Counted from the first letter of the stretch, positions 48,022-58,740 are shown. The stretch: 64,000 nucleotides of DNA from Cymbidium sinense (GCA_021442155.1 CM038220.1:79409817-79473816); one strand, 5' to 3'. The notes: a model not told the origin generated them from the sequence alone. Made by a program: numbers and translations.

Positions 48022-48310
48022 AGACACGGATAGGTTCTAAAGGTCGAACTCAACAAGCCCACAAATGATCGAGTTACTAACGCTTTCCACACTCAACAAG
48101 CACGAGAAAGGCCGCAGTGAAAGAGCCCTCATTCATCAGTCAGATGACAAAAACACCAACCCACTACAGCTTAAGTTGAAGACTCGAGTAGGTTCTAAAG
48201 GTCAAACTCAATAAGCCCAAATATGATCGAGTTGCTGATGCTCTCCTCACTCAACAAGCCGTAAGAAAAGGCCACAGTGAAGGAGCCCCTGCTCGTCAGT
48301 CCAATGATGA
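48022..48310 (+). repeat. Two-unit tandem repeat, ~159 bp
   Basis: taggttctaaaggtcgaact and aggttctaaaggtcaaactc start units at about 48,031 and 48,190. Both continue with aataagccca-like text, atgatcgagtt, cactcaacaagc, aaaggcc-cagtgaa-gagccc, and a cgtcagtc-like end. The spacing is about 159 bases. Confidence 0.85.
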
Positions 48311-51300
48311 TAGTTGTTCAATCTCAAACTAGATCCAGCTTAGTGATTACAAGCAACCAAGATTCAAAAGATTTTTCTACTTGATCGATAGACCAACATA
48401 ATCGGAGAAAACTCTCAATTTAGGGCTACCTCAAATCAATCTTTATATTGTCCGCAGGGTGATATCTCAACTTATTCTCATCTGATCTGACCAAGCTCAA
48501 AGCACAGATCAAAGCCAATTTTCTCATCAAGTCCATCAAAGTAGAAAGCACAGGACTGACGAAGCAATTTCATAGTTTAAACAAAGTCGGTGGCTGAACT
48601 AAAGAAATTTCATGGTTATTTAGTTTATTAAAGCACACGTTGCTAGAATAATAACTCAATATTGATCCTATATAAGCCGAAAGGCTGGGTCATCTGTATG
48701 TACCCTTCAATGAGTCTATCAAGGTAGCAAGCACAAGATTCATGGCATACATACACTTCCTGATAAGTCAATATTAACAAATTAGGTCAATCCTTCACCA
48801 AGTTCGTCAAGCTTAAAGTAGGGTTTATTTTAAGCTGGGTTCATTAAGTTCCCTATGGAGGCAAGCCCCCATAGTTAATTACATCTTAAGGAATGGGAAT
48901 TCCTTAAGAATACTCTCGATTAAAGTAGATAATTAGGGTCTCCAAAGATTTCAAGGTTAAATATCAAAGGATTGTCATTTTAGAAAATCAAATGGGATAG
49001 ATCAAGGAGAAGACTTATTTTTGGAATCCAAAGGGAGAAAGTAGGTAATGCTCATGATACTAGTAAACCTAGTGAGCATTCCAATCTACCCTATAGTTGG
49101 GCTTTATATTTTTAAAATTGAAGAGAGTTAATTATTGAGTTGACATTTTATTAGATTGCTAAGGCTTATAATTTCATAATATAAGATTATGAAATGCCTA
49201 AGAGGTGAGGATTTATGCTTGGCAAGGAAACAGTACCTCATTCTAAACTAAGGAGCCTTGGTACAAAACAAAGGCGACCTAAATCTAAGACAAAAATGGG
49301 TATACGCTTTTCCATAAAGAGAATAAACATCTGGACTTAATCACTGGGTGACAACAGCTAACTCCTCCTACTTTAAATCCATGTAAGTAAGTCTTATGCT
49401 TTGCAAGATAGCTTATTGTTCATTTAGAAAGGAAACTAAGTCCTTGGACTCACTCCAGAGGAGAGTATGAGTACATGAATCATGACTTAATCTGCAAATT
49501 TTATCAAATTTATTTGATTCTTTTAGACTTTTTGTTTTGACTTAGGCTATGGGATTTTGTATGCCTAAATGCATGAGAATTTGATTATGGGCCAAATCAA
49601 GAGAGAAATGGGTGTCTTCCACCAAAGGCTCTCATAGGTTAAACCTTGATTCTCTGGCAAGGATGGAAGCCCCCTTTTAACAAGAGTGGGAGAATATAAT
49701 ATGCATGATATTATACATTCATTCATCCAGCTAAGGGGTTACTAAAAATTTTATTACCTTGATTTATTTCCTAGGCTTTTATGTGAGGTTATGAGTTATT
49801 TTAGAATTTTAGTTATGAGTTATTAATTAGGGTGGAAAAATTAATTTTATCCTAAGAGCATACCGCATCCAAGCCACACATTCAAGCATCAATCATAAAG
49901 AAGACTATGAAAAGCATGTTGTTCTAATGCGCAATCTAAATATAACATCATACAATTTTATAGACTACCGTAAAAGAATAAAAGGCTAGTGTGGTTGGGT
50001 TCCACCGTATACCCTGAAAAGAGAAAAAAATGGGTAGCCGAGCTCTACCCTTATACAACTCGGATTACAAAAATAATATATATGCTATGGGTGTCTTCTT
50101 TTCTTCATTTCTTCATTCTCTTTCTTTTGATTTGATTTGCTCAAAGGGATCCGGCACCCTAGGGACTAAGCCTTTGCCACTTTCATCTAATTCCCAGCAA
50201 TCCTAATTCCTAATATAAAATTACATCAAAAGTAGGAAAAGTAAATCTAGCTACACCTACAAAACAAATGTTAGTAAACACACCATACAAAGCTTATATG
50301 AATAATTTGGACTTAGCACACATGGGTAATCCCTCCTCTAATGTGGGTTTGCAGGGGAAGCAACAGAAAAAATATTTATATTTTTATTATAGTGGCCTTA
50401 AGCAACCCTGAGAAAACATGATTAAATTTAATAATGGCTTCTCTCAGTCTAAACATACACCCTAACATCCAATCTAAAATATTACATCATAAAATAAAAC
50501 ACAACATCATATATACAACGCCCTAACTTAGCACTAGAAGTGGTGACTTAGTATTCTAATGTGTGTGCTTAAGGCTTGTGTGACAAGACTTTTGCTAGGC
50601 TTTTTTAGTTTAAGTTTCAATTTGGAGTTTGAATTTAAATTTTACCTTTGGGTGATTTCAATTTAAATGATTTACTTTTCATTTTTATTTTAATTCTATT
50701 TGGTTGAAATGATGTTTAGGTTCTCAAGAATGAAGAGTAGGATGAATTCTATCTATAGACAGAACTCACCTATTACATCCTAATTCTTAAGGAATCTAAT
50801 TAAGGTCCTTACGTATCTTACTTAGCCCATTTGGGTTTGTATAATTTATTTGATTTGATTTTATTTGACTTGATTTAGGATTTAGAATCTGAGTTTGTTT
50901 AAGTATTTGATTGATTGATTTAGGATTAGATGTTTTAGTTTAATTGCATCTTGATAATTCAATATTATTTAATTCAATCTCTAGTTTCTTTCCCATGGAT
51001 TTTAATTTAATTCCATAATTTCATATGATTAGTATCATTCTGATGTTGTTTAAGTTTATTGATTTCATTATTCCATTTAAGTTTGATTTATATTGATAAA
51101 TATATTTTAATTTACTTATAATTTATTTGAAGTCTAATATATTCTTTCATTTGAATTTCAATTAAGGGTTGATTTATTGAATTTAGACGTTTAGTTTAGG
51201 TATAGATTATCTCTTTAGTTTGATGATTAATCTCTTATCTTAGTTCAATAGGTTTGTTTTATTTAAGTTTTATTTTTGTTTGAATTATTTTAATATTATT

Positions 51301-51900
51301 TGAAATTTGGGTCGATTTGATGACTTTAGATTTAGATTTAATTTCAGGTTTATTTAATTTGATTATGGTTTATTTATTTATAGTTCGATTGGATAAATTT
51401 TGAATTTCTTTATTTTATTTTAAAATGTGATTTGAATTAGTAATGGTCTAGTTTTTTTTATACTAAGTTTTATTTAGATTTTATGATCATTTAATTTACA
51501 TTTTTTTTAAATTTTGTTTGATCACTTTTTTTTTGAAATTCTAAAGATTGATTAATTCCTTTTTTTATAGAATTTAATTATAAATAAAATATTAGATTAA
51601 TCATGATCATTTGATCAAAAATCAAATGACTTGCGATTTAATCGTGTCTTGATATGTTAAATCAAATCACTACGCCATTCAACCTATTCAAAACAATTCA
51701 TTTCAAACACATGAATAAATCGTTTCTTTTGTCTTTTAAACTCTGCCAAGAATTAAAAAGTAAGAACTCAGCTCTAAATATTGGATCCTAATGGCCCGCA
51801 TTCAACACAATATGAGATCCCGTCTAAGTGTTTAAGAGTTATACCTCACTGAAGCTAATGTCCGATGAATTCTGACTAAGAGGTGGTTTCGTTTAGAAGA
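48311..51900. other. Non-coding tail after element 2, GATTT-rich toward its right end
   Basis: No protein-like frame of note. A TATA-like ctatataag at about 48,669-48,677 could mark an LTR promoter, but no second copy confirms this. From 50,590 to 51,650 the sequence is low-complexity ttgatttgattt and tttaattt words. It is best read as retrotransposon untranslated or LTR sequence of unknown family. Confidence 0.4.
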
Positions 51901-52130
51901 AACAAAGCCCTGTTGAGATTTTTGTTTAGTGTTTCCTCGCCAGGTATCCCATAAGCTCATTCACGGTCACTGCTTGCCCGAGCTTTGTCATTCTCGTGGA
52001 CAGAACAGTTGGGGAAAAGATTTAGGAGCGAACTTTGGGCCGAAAGTGGGGTCGTTGCTGCGATGGGGCATGGACGAGTTCTGGACGGAGAGCATGAGAG
52101 GCCAGTCCTTAGATTCGTCCACAATACCAT

Positions 52131-52150
52131 CGTCATGATCGATCATGACG
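52131..52150. repeat. Perfect 20-bp palindrome
   Basis: cgtcatgatcgatcatgacg is its own reverse complement. It overlaps a 22-bp direct repeat: gatcatgacgagattgatgc at 52,141 and gatcatggcgagattgatgc at 52,163. Confidence 0.9.
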
Positions 52151-52344
52151 AGATTGATGCACGATCATGGCGAGATTGATGCAGGAGAAGCACTCGAGAG
52201 ATGCGAAGAAGGCGGAGGTGAGGCTCATGCTGATCCTGACAACTATGCCCTCGAGCTTTGTGCAAGAAGTTACGCCTCCGCGCCTCCGCTTGGTTGGTTG
52301 TAGACGGGCAATAGATTTGGCCAGGCCGCTGTAGGGACGAAAGA

Positions 52345-52475
52345 TGGAGGGAGAGGGACACGTGGACCTTCTTTGCTGATAATGGGCTGGTTAACCCATT
52401 CTTGGTAAGCTTTTCCCACATGGTAGACGGCTTGGAGAGATTGACCCCAAGCACAGAGCTTTTCGTCGTAGCGGA
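52345..52475 (-). pseudogene. Fragment of a fatty-acid 2-hydroxylase (FAH-type) exon, frameshifted
   Basis: On the minus strand one frame gives YHVGKAYQEWVNQPIISKEG plus PR, and the overlapping frame just upstream gives GVNLSKP. Plant fatty-acid 2-hydroxylases, the endoplasmic-reticulum membrane di-iron enzymes that hydroxylate the N-acyl chain of sphingolipids, begin with a V-D/N-L-x-K-P stretch, then a Q-V-G-H-L-G-like part and Y-x-E-W-V-H-Q-P-I-V-S-K-E-G-P-R. The fragment fits this N-terminal region with one frameshift between the two pieces and a short loss around the HLG. No histidine-box region or further exon was seen, so this is a captured or relic piece. Confidence 0.65.
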
Positions 52476-52817
52476 AGAACGATGAAGGGAGATGCACGGA
52501 GCTATTTCTCCAGCGCACATGGACTATCTCTCTTCCAAAAGCGGGAAAAGCGAGAATATCATATGCTCGTCGGCTCTGTAAAATCTCCATTTGCATCCTC
52601 GAGAAGAGACTAAGTGGCCAGTTCAGCCACGAGAGGGTGATGATCGGCATGGCTTGCATGCAACTGGTTGTTCGAATAAGGATAAGAGAAGCTTAGGAGG
52701 AAGTGAAAAAGGGGCTGCGGCCACAAAAGGAGAAAAGCTCCGCTTTCCTTACCGTCTTGTTCCCGTCCAGTTCATGGGAATGAAAACGGGGGAGAGGTTT
52801 TGGTAGCTGAGAGAGAG

Positions 52818-53010
52818 GAGAAAATATTACGTCCGGAGTCCGCACGTAGCTTTACGTGCGGACTCCAATCCATCGACATGTCGGTATTTTCCCGTTTCTT
52901 CGCAGTAGATGTGACGGCTTTCCTTGGCGACCCGGCCCAGCGTCGATGGCGTATTGACGGCCAGAAATACATTTCTCCCCCGACCGCCGTTAGCGTCGTT
53001 AGCGGGAAGA
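52818..53010 (+). repeat. Left outer terminal inverted repeat
   Basis: About 190 bases alignable, with gaps, to the reverse complement of 58,540-58,731. It includes a perfect subterminal hairpin at 52,835-52,866. Confidence 0.82.
52835..52866. repeat. Perfect 13-bp subterminal hairpin in the left TIR
   Basis: ggagtccgcacgt (52,835-52,847), a six-base loop (agcttt), then acgtgcggactcc (52,854-52,866). The right TIR has a decayed version: ggagtcca and tggactcc at 58,692-58,699 and 58,711-58,718. Confidence 0.92.
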
Positions 53011-53269
53011 AGAACGAAACATTAGGCGTTGACATTCCTCGTCCGGATTTTTTCTCGCTTAGCTCCGTTGTCGATCGCGACGTCGCCGATGTATAGAAAT
53101 CATAAATTGAGATCGGTGACTACATGAGGTATTTAAACATGCATTCCGAACTTGAATGAATTTAGGGTTTACTCGTTCTTTCTCGATATCTGATGAAAGA
53201 TTTATTTTTTTATTTGTTATTTTGTATCATTTATCTCCTCTTTGGAGAATCTGAGACCATTTTATCCTT

Positions 53270-55950
53270 TTTCCTTTTTTTTGCCACCTCCTTATGATTA
53301 TGTTTAGAACATTCAAAGGAAGCATTTGATGGCAATTTGGGTGGTGGGTGGTTTAGTGCATCTGTACTCTGTGTACCTCTTTGGAGGGTACAGACCTCTT
53401 TTTACCTCTTTTTCCTGTTTTTTTTAGCCAACTCCTTATGATTATGTTCAGAACATTGCAAAGGAAGCATTTGATGGCAGTTTGGGTGGTTTCTGGGTGG
53501 TTTAGTGCATCTGTACCCCTGCCTCTGAGTACCATTGACCTCTTTTTTTTTGTTTTTTTTCCAACTATGATTATTATAGGCATTCAAAGGAAGCATTTGA
53601 TGGCGGTTTGGGTGGTTTGGGTGTATTTTGCATTTATGCTGTACCTCTTTGGAGAGTATCAATTTTGACATTTTTTTCCACCAACTCCTTGATTATGTAG
53701 CATTATAATTTTGTGGTTTTTTGTATTTGTGCATCTGATATTCAATTTTTTCCAATTTCTTATGATGTTTAGAACCAGAGCATGATATCATGGTTTAAAT
53801 TCTGCTCTGTATCTTTGAGGGACCTCTTTGATCTTTTGACAGTTTTTCCAGCCAACTCCTTATGATTATGTATAGAGCATTATAATGGAAGCATTTGATG
53901 GATTTGGGTGGTTTGGGTGGGTATTTTGCATAAATGTGTACCTCTTTGGAGAACTGGACCTCTTTTGACCCTTTTTTCAATTTTTTTGCCAACTCCTTAT
54001 GATTATGTTTAATATTGCAAAGGAAGCATTTTATGTCGTTTGGGTGATTTTGGGTGGTTTAGTGCATCGTACCACAGTGTACCTCTTTGGAGGCTGACCA
54101 TTTTGACCTTTTTTTCCCATTTTTTTTCCAACTCCTTATGATTATGTATAGAGCATTATAATGGAAGCATTTCATGCGTTTGGTTTTGAGTGGTATTTTG
54201 CATTTGTACCACTGTACCTCTTTGGACAGATCAATTTGACCTTTTTTTTACGTTTTGCCAACTCCCATGATTATGTATGGAGCATTATGGAAGCATTGAT
54301 GGTAGTTTGGGTGGTTTCGAGTGGTTTAGTGCATCATTACTGTGTCTCTTTGGAGAATGCAGACCTCTTTTGATCTTTTTTACGTTTTTCCGGCCAACTC
54401 CTTATGATTATGTTTAGAAATTGCAAAGGAAGCATTTGATGGCGTTTGGGTGGTTTTCGGGTGGTTTAGTGCATCTGTACCCTGCCTCTTTGGAGGGTAC
54501 AGACCTCTTTTGATCTTTTTTGACAGTTTTTCCTGGCCAACTCCTTATGATTATGTATAGAGCATTATAATGGAAGCATTTGATGGCAGTTTGGGTGGTT
54601 TTGGGTGGGTATTTTGCATCTATGTACCTCTTTGGAGAATTCTGGACCTCTTTTTTCCCTTTTTCAATTTTTTGGCCAACTCCTTATGATTATGTTTAGA
54701 ATATTGCAAAGCATTTTATGTCGGTTTGGGTGATTTGGGTGGTTTAGTGCATCGTACCACTGTACCTCTTTGGAGGGTCATTTTGACCTTTTTTCCCATT
54801 TTTTTGCCAACTCCTTATGATTATGTATAGAGCATTATAATGGAAGCATTTGATGGCAATTTTTGGTTTTGGGTGGGTATTTTGCATTTGTACCCTGTGT
54901 ACCTCTTTGGAGGGTACAGATCAATTTTGACCTTTTTTTATAGTTTTTTCTGGCCAACTCCCTATGATTATGTATGGAGCATTATAATGGAAGCATTCGA
55001 TGGTAGTTTGGGTGGTTTCTGAGTGGTTTAGTGCATCTGTACCCTGTGTACCTCTTTGGAGGGTACAGACCTCTTTTGATCTTTTTTTACAGTTTTTCCT
55101 GGCCAACTCCTTATGATTATGTTTAGAAAATTGCAAAGGAAGCATTTGATGGCAGTTTGGGTGGTTTCTGGGTGGTTTAGTGCATCTGTACCCTGTGTAC
55201 CTCTTTGGAGGGTACAGACCTCTTTTGATCTTTTTTGACAGTTTTTCCTGGCCAACTCCTTATGATTATGTATAGAGCATTATAATGGAAGCATTTGATG
55301 GCAGTTTGGGTGGTTTTGGGTGGGTATTTTGCATCTGTACCCTGTGTACCTCTTTGGAGGGTACAGACCTCTTTTTGACCCTTTTTTCCAATTTTTTTTG
55401 CCAACTCCTTATGATTATGTTTAGAATATTACAAAGGAAGCATTTTATGTCAGTTTGGGTGATTTCTGGGTGGTTTAGTGCATCGTACCACTGTATCTCT
55501 TTGGAGTGCACCATTTTGACCTTTTTTCCCATTTTTTTTTGCCAACTCCTTATGATTATGTATAGAGCATTATAATGGAAGCATTTTATGGTAGTTTTTT
55601 GGTTTTGGTGGGTATTTTGCATTTGTACCCTGTGTACCTCTTTGGAGGGTACAGATCAATTTTGACCTTTTTTTACAGTTTTTTCTGGCCAACTCCCTAT
55701 GATTATGTATGGAGCATTATAATGGAAGCATTCGATGGTAGTTTGGGTGGTTTCTGAGTGGTTTAGTGCATCTGTACCCTGTGTACCTCTTTGGAGTCTG
55801 GACCTCTTTGATCTTTTTTTTTGCCAACTCCTTATGATTATGTTTAGAACATTGCAAAGGAAGCATTTGATGGTAGTTTGGCTGGTTTTGGGTGGGTATT
55901 TTGCATTTGTACCCTGTGTACCTCTTTGGAGGGTACAGACCTCTTTTTGA
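53270..55950 (+). repeat. Left-arm minisatellite, ~145-bp units
   Basis: About 19 units, each containing variants of ccaactccttatgattatg, then gaagcatttgatggcagttt, gggtggttt, gcatctgtaccctgtgtacc and tctttggagggtacagacct, ending in a T-run. In the best-preserved part, starts at 54,953, 55,107, 55,253, 55,402, 55,544, 55,687 and 55,826 give periods of 139-154 bases. Two subtypes occur: gtttagaacattgcaaagg and gtatagagcattataatgg. Repeated open frames across it are by-products of the repeat. Confidence 0.92.
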
Positions 55951-56175
55951 CCTAATTACTTGTCTTTCTGAAGTTAACCATGTCTGGGAAAAGGATAACT
56001 TCGATGAACCCGATATTCTCTACACCGCCAACTTCCTCAGTTAGATAGTTGAATGCATCGCTTGCTTTAATACCGCCCTGTCATTGTACACGGGCGCCTT
56101 TTCATCGCATTAATGCATTGTGATCGAGAAGATGTAGGTCGACTCTCCAAAGAATGATTATGACTTTCTATGTTT
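55951..56175 (-). pseudogene. Downstream part of the FAR1-related fragment
   Basis: On the minus strand, HNALMR is encoded near 56,112-56,129 (place of the second zinc-ligand segment of FAR1 domains). After a stop and frameshift, GGIKASDAFNYLTEEVGGVE and NIGFIEVILFPDMVNF read through to a stop at about 55,955. FAR1-family and MULE proteins have a similar segment (GG-x-E-N-x-G-F followed by D-x-Y/V-N) after the zinc-binding domain. The fit is by motif memory only. Confidence 0.55.
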
Positions 56176-56176
56176 T

Positions 56177-56460
56177 TTAATCGTCCAATTCCCTCCAAAT
56201 CAGAGAATCATGCATTTGGACATCCAGCTTCAGTATCAACCTTCGAATTTTGTCAAATTTATTTAGGCGGACTTCTTCCACCGCTTTTGCACATAGAAAA
56301 TCTTTTGATTTCAATTTCTTTGAGTTTGGCCTAGTATGGTCCTTCCGAACACTGAAGCCAATTTGATGTGCATAGTCACAGTACAGTGCATATGCCTCCG
56401 TTTCATTCTGAATAGTGGTGCCAAAGAGTTTCTCCAAATATGGGTCATTGCATTTACGCG
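56177..56460 (-). pseudogene. FAR1-type DNA-binding domain fragment (MULE/FAR1 family)
   Basis: The minus-strand frame has no ATG at its head; the frame starts inside the domain with CNDPYLEKLFGTTIQNETEA. It continues with YALYCDYAHQIGFSVRKDHT, then SKDFLCAKA, matching the FAR1 domain pattern of an acidic/hydrophobic lead, A-Y-x-x-Y-x-x-Y-A-x-x-x-G-F-S-V-R and a later Cys zinc ligand. In FAR1/FHY3 proteins and the MULE transposases they came from, this domain binds DNA. Here it fills the unique centre of the fold-back element and has no catalytic part. A following stop separates it from the continuation at 55,951-56,175. Confidence 0.8.
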
Positions 56461-56489
56461 AGCATACAAAATATGTTAGAAAATATGGA

Positions 56490-58260
56490 TGGAAAATACC
56501 CGCAAATCACCCAAAGCGATATCAAATGCTTCCTTTGCGTTCTAAACATAATCCTGAGTTGGAAAAAAACGCAAAAAAGGTCAAAGAGGTCATTCTCCAA
56601 AGAGGTACAGTGGATGCACTAAACCACCCGTAAACCACCAAATCATCTTTCCTTGCAATGCCCTAAACATAATCATAAAGTTGGCAAAAAATGGTAAAAT
56701 GGTCATCTGTGGTACCAACTGTATCACCCTGTCGACATCAAATGCTTCCTTTGCAATGTCCTAAACATAATCCTAAGGAGTTGGCGGCGTAAAAAAGGTC
56801 AAAGAGGTGCAGTACCCTCCAAAGAGGTACATACATATGCACTAAACCACCACCACCAACCATCAAATGCTTTCTTTGCAATGCCCTATACATAATCATA
56901 AGGAGTTGGCAAAAAAACTGAAAAGAAGATCAAAATGGTCTCCCTCGGGTAGAGGGTACTCAAACGTAAATCACCCAACCGCCATCAAATGCTTCCTTTG
57001 CAATGTTCTAAACATAATCATAAGGAGTTGGCAAAAAAAACTGAAAAGAAGATCAAAATGGTCACCCTCCAAAGAGGTACACCATGGATGCAAAACACCC
57101 ACCCAAAATCACCATCAAATCCATTATAATGCTCTCCATAATCATAAGGAGTTGGCAAAAAAAATGGGAAAAAGGTCAAAATGGTCACCCCGGTACAGTA
57201 CATGCACTAAACCACCCGACATAAAATGCTTCTTTGCATTGTTAAACATAATCATAAGGCAAAAAAATTGGAAAAAGGATCAAGAAGAGGTACCCTCCAA
57301 AGAGGTACACATGCAAAATACCCACCCAAACCATAAACCGCCATCAAATGCTTCCATTATAATGCTATACATAATCATAAGGAGTTGGCAAAAAAAATGG
57401 GAAAAGGTCAAAAATGATCTCCCTCAAAGAGGTACTGTGGATGCACTAAACCACCCGTAAATCAAACCGACATAAAATGCTTCCTTTGCAATATTCTAAA
57501 CATAATCATAAGGAGTTGGCAAAAAAATTGGAAAAAGGGTCAAAAGAGGTACCCTCCAAAGAGGTACAGGCAGTGCAAAATACCCACCCAAAATCACCCA
57601 AACCCATCAAATGCTTCCATTATAATGCTCTATACATAATCATAAGGAGTTGGCCAGCTGAAAAGATCAAAAGATCGGCTCCAAAGAGGTACACTAATGC
57701 AGTCTAAACCACCCGTAAACCACCTACCATCAAATGCTTCCTTTCAATTTTCTAAACATAATCATAAGAGTTGGCCAAAAAATTGGGAAAAAGGGTCAAA
57801 ATGGTCGTCCCTCCAAAGAGGTACATAGAGGTACGATGCACTAAACCCAAAATCACCCAACGCCGCAAATGCTTCCTATGCAATGTTAAACATAATCATA
57901 AGAAGTTGGCAAAAAAAAAAATGGTCAAAAATGGTACCCTCCAAAGAGGTACACAGGTACAAATGCACTAAACCATCCGAAATCACCCGACATCAAATGC
58001 TTCCATTATAATGCTCTATACATAATCATAAGGAGTTGGCAAAAAAATGGGAAAAAGGTCAAAAATGGTGCATCTCCAAAGAGGTGCAATACTAAACCAC
58101 CCAATCACCCAAACCGACATCAAATGCTTCCTATGCAATGTTCTAAACATAATCATAAGGAGTTGGCAAAAAAATTGGCAAAAGAGGTCAAAGAGGTGCA
58201 GCATTCTCCAAAGAGAACAGTACTGCAAAATAACACTCAAAATTAAATATTCGACAAAAA
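56490..58260 (-). repeat. Right-arm minisatellite, inverted relative to the left arm
   Basis: About 13 units of the same repeat in reverse orientation (phrases ataatcataaggagttggc, tcaaatgcttcc, ccaaagaggtac). Starts of the shared phrase at about 56,774, 56,898, 57,021, 57,147, 57,378, 57,508, 57,640, 57,765, 57,900, 58,030 and 58,158 give periods near 125-130 bases, shorter than the left arm because many small pieces are missing. Both left-arm subtypes occur. Confidence 0.92.
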
Positions 58261-58539
58261 AACATCCAAATTACTTCTAATGGAAGAAATGAACATATTC
58301 TTTTCGATAGAACAAGAATATCACTAATAAACCAGTAAAAAATGCAGAAGCATTACCGATGGATTTGTATTTAATACATCCGCCTAAAATGGTTGTTTTT
58401 CCTCAACGCGTTCTCCATCTTCATGGTTCTTTTGTAAAAGGAAATGAGATTTTCAGATCTCTTCTCATTTCGTTTGGAAAAACTAACCTCAACCCTAAAT
58501 CTATATATTTCTTTTAAATTCCTCTCGCTTTTGAGCGCT

Positions 58540-58731
58540 ACAGGCGGGTCGGTAGGGAGAAATGTATTACAGCCGTCGTTAATCGCCATCGGCGTTCTTA
58601 GGGCCGGGCCAAGGAAAGCCGTCCGTTATCTCGCTGCTCCGTTAATCGGTAAAACGGAGAAAAATGCCGGGACAGATGTCGTCCATGGATTGGAGTCCAT
58701 ACGTAAAACGTGGACTCCGATATATTTTCTC
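58540..58731 (-). repeat. Right outer terminal inverted repeat
   Basis: Reverse-complement match to 52,818-53,010 in several blocks. Between it and the array, 58,270-58,540 corresponds loosely to 53,010-53,270 of the left arm (shared atttagggtt). Confidence 0.82.
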
Positions 58732-58740
58732 GAGAGAGAG

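Larger units (their letters stand above)
51900..52817. other. GC-richer mosaic patch left of the fold-back element
   Basis: Composition rises sharply at about 51,900, and several overlapping open frames exist on both strands. Only the 2-hydroxylase fragment is recognised. Abrupt composition and partial exon content suggest a patch of captured or duplicated genic DNA; other pieces (for instance 52,590-52,806 plus strand, 51,929-52,138 plus strand) are not recognised. Confidence 0.4.
52818..58731. mobile_element. Fold-back MULE-type element with minisatellite arms and FAR1 fragment
   Basis: The ends are inverted: GAGAAAATAT at 52,818 and its reverse complement ending at 58,731. Further matching inverted blocks are gacggctttccttgg (52,913-52,927 against 58,609-58,623) and aatacatttctccc (52,966-52,979 against 58,555-58,568), in the same order and spacing. 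A 9-bp gagagagag flanks both ends (52,809-52,817 and 58,732-58,740), the size expected of Mutator-like target duplications, although low in complexity. Maize Mu ends also start GAGA. Inside, the arms are inverted minisatellite arrays around a unique centre with a FAR1-type domain, as found in FAR1/Jittery-like MULE transposases. No DDE transposase is present, so it would be non-autonomous. Confidence 0.8.

Noticed and set aside
53353..55950. Many overlapping open frames of 60-118 codons on both strands, giving repeated peptides such as MEAFDGSLGGF
   Set aside because: They are translations of the ~145-bp minisatellite, occur in several frames and both strands, and change frame from unit to unit.
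56440..57971. A 197-codon plus-strand frame and others in the right arm
   Set aside because: Same minisatellite in reverse orientation; the length follows from the AAAC/CATAATCATAA-rich text and lost bases, not from a conserved protein.
53270..58260. CRISPR-like regular repeats
   Set aside because: Units are contiguous without unique spacers, in eukaryotic transposon DNA; no cas genes.
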